Source of the DNA: Endocalyx cinctus
Lineage: Eukaryota > Ascomycota > Sordariomycetes > Amphisphaeriales > Apiosporaceae
Assembly (NCBI GenBank): GCA_001600455.1
Contig: BCKC01000001.1
Span: 558,001-622,000, forward strand
DNA: 64,000 bases
Direction of reading: 5' to 3'
The notes beneath the pieces are model-generated. The model searched no databases. It worked only from the letters and a program-made list of their open reading frames with translations, and was not told the DNA's origin. Position 1 is the first letter of the stretch, and the number at the start of each line of letters is the position of its first letter. Shown piece after piece: positions 56,501-64,000 of the stretch. A program made the translations under genes and the position numbers.

Positions 56501-57340
56501 AATTAATTCTTTTCCCCTGACTACTTGACTAATTCACCCGTTTTTTTTTTTTTTACTGTTACCTTCACCTTACATTACATACCTTATCTTACATATACGT
56601 CAAAAAAAAAGGGGAAAATACATAATAACCCCCAACGGACCACCAAACATATCGCATCATAATACAACCTATGAGAAACAGACTTGGTTTATCCTTCAGT
56701 TACACGTCTCGATCGCGTCGTTACCGAAATAATAATTCTTTACCGATACATCAAGCCAAATAAGCCAAATCATCCAGAAAACTTCTACGTTACATAATTT
56801 TTTTAAGAGATGAAGTAACAAAGGCATTGAGGCATTGAAACAAAAGAAAACAAATAAAACTCCGCCCCTTACCCGAACCCCCTTCTCCACCCTAAGATTC
56901 CTTCGTCATCCATTCATTCATTCATTTTATCACGACGAAATCGAGAACCGAAATTCAACCTTCACGCATCTTTAATATTTGGGGCATCACCGAAAAGCCG
57001 GCTTTTATTTTTTAAAAGTCAATAACCGGAACTCGTCCGCCTGTTTCCCGTTATTATTTAACTCGGAGATCCTTTGGTTTTTTTTTCCCGCGACACGTCC
57101 GAAAACCTTTGTTGATTTCCACGCTCTTTTTCGACCCATCAAATTATTTTTTTTTTTTCCAGCATTCAGCTTTCGGTTTATTTTTTTCCCCTACAGCTTT
57201 AATCGATTTCGTTCGTTTTTTATTTCTCTATTTCGATAGCGAGCAGTACCACCGTAATCCTCGATTTTTGAAACAAGACAAATTTTCATTTACGGACAGA
57301 GGAGATCCATCCGGACCTCCTAATTACACATTTGTCCATC
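53523..57340. other. 3.8 kb gene-free stretch, promoter side of KNR4
   Basis: No supported gene on either strand. Features seen are T runs (53600-53616, 54267-54282, 56541-56554), a TAGGTACCTA-type cluster at 55925-56045, pyrimidine-rich DNA at 56160-56335, a GA run at 56348-56361 and a CATT repeat at 56910-56926. The last kilobase before the Knr4 start is CT/T-rich, as in fungal genes with long 5' leaders. Confidence 0.6.
55920..56045. repeat. Cluster of TAGGTACCTA/AAGTACTT palindromic elements
   Basis: GTAAGTACCTAGGTAAGTAC, AAGTAGGGTAGGTATACCC and GTACCTAGCTAGGTATT follow one another, with a TACTGTACTGTATCGTACTG repeat between them. The same family occurs near 22.3-22.6 and 37.7 kb. Confidence 0.7.
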
Positions 57341-59039
57341 ATGTCGTATGTCGCTTCTCCCTTGAATTCGTGTTACCTCGGAATATACTAATCAGAAGCT
57401 CGCGTTTACAGTCTCGGCTCAGCGTTTCGCTCCTTCTGGCATACTATGACCAGCTATGATAGACGTACGTAAATCGCGAACCTGAATTGAAACCATAGAC
57501 TCAGCTTAGTTCATAATGCTAACAACGTGAAAAGATTCTACTTACGATTCTCCGATAAGAACCGGTCGCCATATGCCCCTGAACCGGCAAAATACCTTAA
57601 CTTCAGTTACGACCGCCTTAGAATCCCGCGCCGATGTCTCTTCGCCTTACGTCGACGAACTGGGTCGCTTATCCAGCAACATGGATAATACCGCATACAT
57701 GGGTGGCGGTCCGGCTCCTCTATCGCCCGCCCCCCACAGTCCCTACTCTCCCGGCATGCGGTCGCTCAGCGCTCAGCGTCAAAGCACCGGAGACGACGGT
57801 TTTGAAACCATAAACAGCCCGGGCGAGATCCAGATGCAGTCATTTGCCGACGGTGCTCCTCCGGCACCTCCTATCGGCCATTCCTGGAAGCGCATAGATA
57901 GATGGGCGGAAGAGAACTATCCGGAACTGTACGATCAGCTATGCGAAGGATGTACAAACAACGATATTAATGAACTGGAGCACATGCTGGATTGCTCTTT
58001 GCCCCAGGATATTAGGGACTCTTTGATGATCCACGACGGACAAGAACGTGGCGGTAACCCTACCGGTATTATTTTCAGCCACATGCTTCTCGATTGCGAA
58101 GAGATGGTGCAGGAATGGGATCAGTGGCGAAAAGTGAACCAACAATACCTTCTCGAGACAACCGTGGTGAAACCGGCCGTTCCCTCGAAGGCGTTCGGTG
58201 CCGACAGCGGTGCCCAGGCATCTTCCTCCAAGTCCGCCCCGGGCTCTCCTTCCTCTCAGAAGGGTTCCTGGAGACAGGATCTGCAAGCTCGGCAAGATTC
58301 GGTTCCCCAGGGAGCCGTGCAGCGAGCCTACGCCCATCCGGCCTGGATCCCTCTCGTTCGTGACTGGGGTGGTAACAACTTAGCCGTCGATCTCTCTCCC
58401 GGACCCACAGGTACATGGGGCCAGATCATCCTGTTTGGACGGGATTACGATACCAAATATGTCGTGGCTAGATCCTGGTCACACTTTTTGGCCGTCGTGG
58501 CCGACGACCTAAACAGCGGTAAATGGTACGTCGACGAAGATAGCCAGGAACTCAAGCTACGGGAATTCAAGACGACCCGCGTAGAACCATCGTACTTCGA
58601 TATTCTGCGATGGCGCATGGATCAGAAGCATGGTCGAACAGCCAAAACCGTGGCTAAGCGTAGGTCCGGCGTTCCTTCGGGCGCAACATCTCCCGGCGGT
58701 TCTCCCTACTCCAGTCCGGTCGATGGCGAAGCTCGCGGTCGCTCGTTACAACGCCTCAGCAGCCCGTCTCCTCTCGTCAGCCCTGCTCGTCCCGGCTTCG
58801 GCAAGTCTAGTCCTCTCGCTAGAGTAACGGAGGAGTCGTCCCATCCCGAGCCCACACTCGTGACAAACGGTATCAAGCCGCCCAAATTAGTAGAAGTCGA
58901 TACTCCTCGGCCCGGCGACTCTCCCAAGGAAGCCGCCAAGCCAGAATTAAACGGCCAGGAATCGTCGGCGAAAGAGAATTCGTTACTAAACGGAAGTCAA
59001 GATGATACCGATGGGGCGATGAAGACTATCGAGATATGA
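57341..59039 (+). CDS. knr4: Knr4/Smi1 cell wall assembly regulator
   Basis: Three exons, 57341-57345 (ATGTC only), 57412-57464 and 57535-59039, encode 520 aa. Splicing yields the conserved fungal N-terminus with MSLGSAFRSFWHTMTSYDR, then YDSPIRTGRHMPLNRQNTLT. The globular SMI1/KNR4 domain (about residues 130-360) includes SWKRIDRWAEENYPELYDQL, LPQDIRDSLMIHDGQ, GIIFSHMLLDCEEM, AYAHPAWIPLVRDWGGN and GTWGQIILFGRDYDTKYVVA. The final 150 residues are disordered and Ser/Pro-rich. Knr4 in yeast links the cell-wall integrity MAP kinase route with calcineurin, whose catalytic subunit is also in this window. A start at the internal ATG 57573 would drop the conserved N-terminus. Confidence 0.93.
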
Positions 59040-60466
59040 TTGGAATACGACAAGACACGATAAAAAAACCATGTACTGCGACGATTACATAGACAGCGAA
59101 GAAGAACGGGATGGCGTTTTAGGCGTCAATTGGGACGCAACCTTATTTTGTTATTACTGCATGTCCACAATCCATCCAAGAGTAGCAAGCTTCTCATGGC
59201 GGGCTAATGGGTTTCTTTCTCTTCTTGAGCACGTTTCCCTAATCGGAGTTACATCTATAATCGGGATTTGGACAATCCTATTTTCTACAACTGTCCCGTC
59301 AACTTCACGTGTTTGAATGTTTTTTTTATCCCTCGGAAATACATGTGGAGTCTACGATAGTGATTGATGGTGTTTGTTATTCTTATTACTGTACAAATAC
59401 TACATATTCCCCGTATATCTTGATATCACTGGACCCTGCAAACGAGTCAAGCCCCCAATCTTGGCCTCCTGAGAAGAAAGAGTAGCATAGCCTTGTTTTT
59501 TTTCCCCATGAGGAATAAGACACGCTGTGTGAAAAGAATACGATGCACTGGTATGGAAACTATGTACCTGGTCTTCCGCGAGCTAAGTTTAACTGCCAGT
59601 CTTCTGGAAGTTTACTCTTCGAATCAAGGCCGGGTCTACTTTGATACGAGCGTTTTCGGCTTGAAAACGCTAATCTGTTCTCTGATCCAAGGCGTTTTGG
59701 AACGAGAGGATGTAGTGTCTTCCGGGATAGGCAAACTTGGAAAACATGGTCGGTGTGATAAAAAAGATGATATATATATCTTTATATACATACATGGAAG
59801 TTTTTTTTTTTGCCTTTTTCGAAGATTATGCAAAGTAGAAGGAGTACGGATGGATGGCTGGGTGTGTGATAGTAAGAGATTAGTTCATAATATAATACAC
59901 ATTGTGACACTTAAGTTGAATTCTGTTTCTGGTGAATAGATATCTGATCAACCAGTGATAAATGCATTCATGAATAAATATATGAATAATAGATCTTGTG
60001 CTGATTCCATATCCATCTATCCAATGCATATTTCACAGCATGAAACTCAATCACGTGATTGTTTTGTTTTGTATTACGTAGCTCCATTAGTTTACGTGAA
60101 ATGAGCTTCTATTTTGGACCCACTTCCGCTCAGACGCTCTCGTCATCAGCCTCATAATCCAACCTTCCAACCTAATACGAGCTACCTACCTACAACATAT
60201 CCTTTTATCTTGTATCATACCCAACTCCCAGCGCACCCGACAGCGAATCCTCGGAGGGTAGCGAAACCAGTACCGGAAAATCCGCTTTCCATTCTTCCAT
60301 ATCTATTTCTAATATTATTGCTCCTCCTTTCCCGATCACCGAATCGCCATCCCGTTCGTTTCAGTCCCGGAAAAAAAAGAAGAAGAAGACAATCAGCTCG
60401 AGAGAGATAAGAAATACGTTTTTGGACTGGATCCAAAAAGATAAAAAAAAGACAAGACAAGACAAA
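59040..60466. other. Intergenic region KNR4/VPS68
   Basis: About 1.43 kb. The frames at 59071-59316 and 59493-59939 (plus) look random. The 3' UTR of KNR4 and the promoter of VPS68 lie here. The last 100 bases before VPS68 are purine-rich (AAAGACAAGACAAGAC). Confidence 0.5.
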
Positions 60467-61123
60467 ATGGAAGAAGAACGTCTCTGGAAGTTCAGCAAGC
60501 CCGAATGGCTTAATAGCGCTTGGGCTCGTAACGCCGGTGTCTATTCCGCTGGCGCCTTGGTATGTAGAAGACATTCATTCATTGTTTTCTTGCTTCAAAA
60601 TTTCTTTTACTTGCGCAGATATTTGATCGATGATTTTATTATCGAATCCCCAGAATGATAGCGTATAAGTTGATACTAACGAAAACCTTCTGTGATTCAG
60701 TTCTCCCTCGCCTTCTACGTCCTCATCGACGCGGCCGTGTGGTCGAAATCGCCGCTCAACGGATCGGACGTGCACGTGACGTTCGTGGACTGGCTGCCCT
60801 TCATCTTCTCGTCGCTCGGGATGCTGATCATCAACTCGGTCGAGAAGCAGCGGCTCTCGGCCGACTCGTTTTCGTACTCGGGCTCGGGCGTGGCCTGGAA
60901 GGCCCGCGTCGTGTTGTTCCTAGGGTTCGCCGCCCTCGCCGGCGGCATGGCCGGCGGCGTCGTCGTTTTCGTCCTCAAGTTCGCCGTCCCCGAGGTCGGC
61001 TGGCCGATGATGGGCATGGGCGTCGAGAATATCGTGGCGAACGCGCTGGTCGGCCTTAGCACCGTCACCCTGTGGGTTAGCCAGAATATGGAGGACGAGT
61101 ATAGCTATAACTTGTCGTTGTGA
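60467..61123 (+). CDS. vps68: Vps68/TMEM50 (UPF0220) four-helix membrane protein
   Basis: Exons 60467-60559 and 60701-61123 encode 171 aa. The N-terminus WLNSAWARNAGVYSAGAL continues after the 141-bp intron into the first hydrophobic helix FSLAFYVLIDAAVW. Three more helices follow (about 70-90 with LPFIFSSLGMLIINSV, 105-130 with FLGFAALAGGMAGG, and 145-163). The family blocks DWLPFIFSSLGML and the Asn-x-Val-Glu segment (IINSVEKQ) identify Vps68. In yeast Vps68 acts with Vps55 in late endosome to vacuole sorting. The 423-bp second exon is strongly GC-biased. Confidence 0.92.
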
Positions 61124-61975
61124 GCGGACCGAACGACGAGATGGGATGGGATGGGATGGGATGTTTCGATAAGATGAGATAATATACGTGGATGCTGTTT
61201 TTGATACGGAGGGAGGCTACGGTGATGGTTGTGGTGGTGACGGCGGGTCGATACCGCTGTCACTGCTGCTTCCTGCCCAAGTCTCCAAATCCAAGTTCCA
61301 GTATGAATGAGAACTCGGGGCAATATTCGAGGTGGGGAAAGGAAGTTGAGATAATCTGAGTCGAGATCAGGTCGGTAGGGAGAGAAAAGTAAGATTGATC
61401 TGGAGTTACCAAAACTGTCTGTTCTTGACTGTCTGTCTGTTATATTTTCATGTACACTACTGCTACGCATTACTACTACTATTACCACGAGAAAGGGGGA
61501 GCGAGGTTCGCCTTGTAAAGAACGGATTACGGGGTTTGCATTTCATTCTATCGCGGTTGGGCTAGGTCAGGCTAAGCTAGGCGCGGATGGATTTGACACA
61601 ATACAAGACTTTTATATTTTCTTTGTTCAACTATCGTCTTCGTCTCGTCCTTGATGTAATGGTCTTCATAAGAAGTCGAGGGGTTTGGGTATGTCAATCA
61701 CGAAGATAATTTGCTTTACAACTCAACGATGTTTGAAGTACAATCATAGTACAATACAATGAATTATTAATACCTAAAAATAAAAATTTGATCATATGTA
61801 GAAGGGGGTATCTTTCCGAACACGTGTAACCTAAGAAAACCTGGTTTCTTGTCTATTCTATCCCGGATGACCCAATCCATACCTCTGTGCGAACTAAACC
61901 TTTTATCGTTATTTTTTTTATCATGATTATTTAATTTCTTTCCTCTCTCTCTCTCTCCCTCGCGCGGCATTTCTT
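61124..61975. other. Convergent intergenic region VPS68/FLX1
   Basis: About 850 bp between two 3' ends. A tandem ATGGG repeat (about four and a half units) lies at 61141-61163, just after the VPS68 stop. The rest is AT-rich. No gene is seen. Confidence 0.55.
61141..61163. repeat. ATGGG pentanucleotide tandem repeat
   Basis: Perfect ATGGG units follow the VPS68 stop codon and should be transcribed in its 3' UTR. Confidence 0.85.
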
Positions 61976-63037
61976 TTAAAACCCTTGCTCGCTCGCCCAT
62001 CTCGGCAGGTAGAACTTGATATTTTCGTACACGAGAAAAGTGACCCAAGTAGCGGGCAGGACCCTGACCACGCCGGGCATGACCCCTCTGTAAAAGCCGC
62101 GCCATCCCTCCTCCCGCCACGTCCGCCTCGCGACGCCCGAGATGCCGCGACCGAACCGCTGCTCGGCGTCGTAGTTCTGCAGCCGGCTGCGGATGACCTG
62201 GTACGGGTACGTGACGGCGCCGGCGACGAGCTTGGCGACGCTCGAGATGACCAAGGTAGCTTCCGTACTCATTTTTTTCCTCTTTTCGTCGTCCTTCTCG
62301 TCGTCCTTCTCGTCTCGACGAGCGAAATACAGCTTCTTGAGGGGGTCGTACACGGCGAACTGGACGGCGCCGTGCGTGACGCCGACCATGCCGATGCCTA
62401 ACCCGCGGTAAAACCCGGTCCAGCCTTCCTCGGCCAGGATCCGTCGGGCGCCGGCCCAGGCGCCCGGGTACGCGCCCGCGGCGCCGGCGTCGGACGAGAG
62501 CATGCGCGTCTTGAGGACCCAGAGCGGGTTCGTCAGGACCTGGGTGCAGATTCCGGCGCCGCCGGAGGCGAGGAAGTAATCTCGCGGAGAGAGCTGTTCC
62601 CTAGACACGGGCGAAGAGAAAGAAGAAGAAGAGTTGCCGCCGTGGAATTGGAGAAGTAACCGCTCGATCCGGGATTTGAAGAAGAAGAACGAAGCCCAGC
62701 TGGACGCGTTCCCCAGGAGGTTGGGGATTAAGCCCCGGTACAGCGCGGATAGGGGGTGGGGCGTTTGCGTTAGGTTACGCAGGAGAGCTACGGTGGTGAG
62801 GTTTTGGGGGTTGGAGGCGCTGCTGCGGTGGACTTGGGAGTGGATGTCCTTTGTTAATGCCTTTCTTTTTATTTTATTTTTTATATGGAAGTGATACTTA
62901 CTTTGCATACGCGTCTTGACGATATCTAAAGGATGGACGACTAAGGTGGCGACGGTACCGGCGGACAGACCGGCGACGGTCTCGACCACGGCGGGGGAGA
63001 GTTGCCCTCCCGTTTGCGTGTTGGCCCCCAATCCCAT
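61976..63037 (-). CDS. flx1: Mitochondrial carrier, Flx1-like (FAD/folate-type)
   Basis: Exons 62902-63037 and 61976-62832 encode 330 aa, with an in-frame 69-bp intron (donor GTAAGT). Three carrier signatures are seen: PLDIVKTRMQ (first repeat), NPLWVLKTRM (second) and YPYQVIRSRLQ (third). FYRGL-type motifs (LYRGLIPNLLG, GFYRGLGIGM, GFYRGVMPGV) close each repeat. The PLW in the second repeat and the NLLGNASSWASFFFF segment match Flx1, the FAD carrier, and the related folate carriers, rather than ADP/ATP or phosphate carriers. An approximately 20-residue charged insert (RRDEKDDEKDDEKRKK) lies between repeats two and three. The intron-retained frame stays open (353 aa), but the extra 23 residues are basic and absent from the family. 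Confidence 0.9.
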   Translation of the reverse strand: MGLGANTQTGGQLSPAVVETVAGLSAGTVATLVVHPLDIVKTRMQSKYHFHIKNKIKRKALTKDIHSQVHRSSASNPQNLTTVALLRNLTQTPHPLSALYRGLIPNLLGNASSWASFFFFKSRIERLLLQFHGGNSSSSFSSPVSREQLSPRDYFLASGGAGICTQVLTNPLWVLKTRMLSSDAGAAGAYPGAWAGARRILAEEGWTGFYRGLGIGMVGVTHGAVQFAVYDPLKKLYFARRDEKDDEKDDEKRKKMSTEATLVISSVAKLVAGAVTYPYQVIRSRLQNYDAEQRFGRGISGVARRTWREEGWRGFYRGVMPGVVRVLPATWVTFLVYENIKFYLPRWASEQGF

Positions 63038-63522
63038 TATGAAGAGAGAACGGGAAAGAAAAGACGAATAGGGGCTTATATTTACATTCTGATTATGTAA
63101 ATATTTTCACTATCATTTAAGTAGATACGGTACGCCTTCGTTTGGAGTTTACCCAATAGCCGTTGGTGCGCATACAAAGCTGGAGCTATGTAAAAAGGCT
63201 GACTTAACCTAGTCAGTTTATGTCATACTGTACGTGATGGATCCAGGGTTCAGTACGAGCTACGTAATCTAGAAATGGTTATTATAATATACCTTTATAG
63301 TGGCATAATAGCAATTATTTGCATATCTAATATACGAATATGATTCTCTAACCTACTTAACCTTGCTAACCAACATGTTCCTCCACCCAAGCTGCCAAGT
63401 ATGGATGGTATCAATGAGAATGAATAAGGGATGAATGGTGGGCGCAGAAATCAGGCCACTTTGATTTCCTATTTTTTCTCTTCTCACATTAAACAGCCCA
63501 TTGCTTACTAGACTTTTGTAAT
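63038..63522. promoter_or_regulatory. Bidirectional promoter region FLX1/URM1
   Basis: About 485 bp between divergent start codons, AT-rich. No defined binding site was recognised; the role follows from position. Confidence 0.5.
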
Positions 63523-63868
63523 ATGTCTTCATCGACGGTACAGCCTTCTCAACCGGATGAGAGTGGGGCGCCAAAAATTTCCATTGTTGTCGAATTCTCG
63601 TGAGTTTTTTTTTAAACCAAATATGGATTTGACTTTCCAAAAGAAACATTAGCGACAGGGGAAAAAAAGGGGGGGTGTGAGCTAACAAACATGGAACTCA
63701 AAGCGGCGGGCTTGAGATGCTCTTTTCAGATCAGCGGCGCCATGTACTTTCGATACCTGCGATGGATAAGAAGGGTAAATCGGTAACCATTGCGTACTTG
63801 ATCGAACACCTGTGCAGCCAGACAATGAAGGACACTCGCAAGGAACTATTCGTCCTCGATGATCACCT
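63523..63868 (+). CDS. urm1: Ubiquitin-related modifier Urm1, 5' part (runs past the window)
   Basis: Exons 63523-63599 and 63704-63868 give the first 80 residues. After about 15 polar residues comes the beta-grasp start KISIVVEFS, joined across a 104-bp intron to GGLEMLFSDQRRHVLSIP, then VTIAYLIEHLC and KELFVLDDHL. A donor GTAAGT at 63869 shows a further exon, which should carry RPGILVLINDADWEL-type sequence and the terminal Gly-Gly; I do not see it before base 64000. Urm1 is activated by Uba4 and supplies sulfur for tRNA wobble-uridine thiolation, besides modifying proteins under oxidative stress. Confidence 0.9.
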
Positions 63869-64000
63869 GTAAGTGTAGTGTTACCCCGGTGAAGTTCTCT
63901 TGATTGCCACTTTTTTTCTGTTTATATGTTGCTTCCTACGATGTCTGTCGTAATCAAGATAATGCAGTGCATACGTACCCCCTTTTCCCTTGTCCGTTAT

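Noticed and set aside
59493..59939. 148-codon plus-strand frame between KNR4 and VPS68
   Set aside because: No family similarity, irregular codon usage and AT-rich 3' flank; likely chance.
63353..63688. Minus-strand 111-codon frame
   Set aside because: Overlaps antisense to the URM1 first exon and its intron; no motif.

Overview
The window is nuclear DNA from a filamentous ascomycete (Pezizomycotina, most probably Sordariomycetes). The signs are short GT-AG introns, mostly 46-176 bp, with CTAAC-like branch points close to the 3' splice site; fungal-specific families (CorA-like Mg transporter-like proteins, T5orf172 proteins, Knr4/Smi1, Alb1, Ubp1 with a membrane anchor); AT-rich intergenic DNA with long T runs; and a recurrent TAGGTACCTA-type intergenic motif. 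Gene density is about one per 2.5 kb. I rebuilt exon structures by hand from splice signals, reading phase and family conservation. No transposase, tRNA, rRNA or CRISPR array was recognised.

Layout. Region 1 (1-23 kb) is accessory in character. It holds a two-helix membrane protein (minus), a CorA-like membrane protein (minus), two tandem divergent protein-kinase-like genes (minus), a sulfotransferase-like gene with a frame break (minus), a T5orf172/Mug113-type protein with a frame break in an A9 run (plus), a trimethyllysine/gamma-butyrobetaine dioxygenase-like gene with a disturbed 5' end (plus) and a sorbose/xylulose-reductase-like SDR (plus). Three neighbouring genes with single frame lesions between 13.2 and 19.9 kb contrast with clean frames elsewhere.

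Region 2 (23-42 kb) is mostly conserved core genes: calcineurin A, a cyclase-family metal hydrolase, a small acidic protein, TRAPP subunit Trs31, Pdr16-type phosphatidylinositol transfer protein, DNA polymerase alpha subunit B (Pol12), the spliceosomal protein MFAP1, ribosome biogenesis factor Alb1, a membrane-anchored Ubp1-type deubiquitinase and a C2H2 protein. PDR16/POL12 and ALB1/UBP1 are divergent pairs.

Region 3 (42-64 kb) begins with a 3.2 kb gene-free AT-rich stretch. It is followed by an alpha/beta hydrolase, a Ser-less carboxylesterase-like protein, a secreted histidine acid phosphatase-like protein and the exocyst subunit Sec8. After a 3.8 kb gene-free stretch come the cell-wall regulator Knr4/Smi1 (with a 5-nt first coding exon), Vps68/TMEM50, an Flx1-type mitochondrial carrier and the 5' two exons of URM1, which runs off the window.

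Functional themes: membrane traffic (Trs31, Sec8, Vps68, Pdr16), calcium and cell-wall signalling (calcineurin and Knr4, which interact in yeast), DNA replication (Pol12), RNA processing and ribosome assembly (MFAP1, Alb1), and ubiquitin-type modification (Ubp1, Urm1). I found no convincing wholly new system. The best candidates for a second look are the tandem kinase pair with its shared N-terminal domain next to a CorA-like gene, and the cluster of frame lesions beside it.
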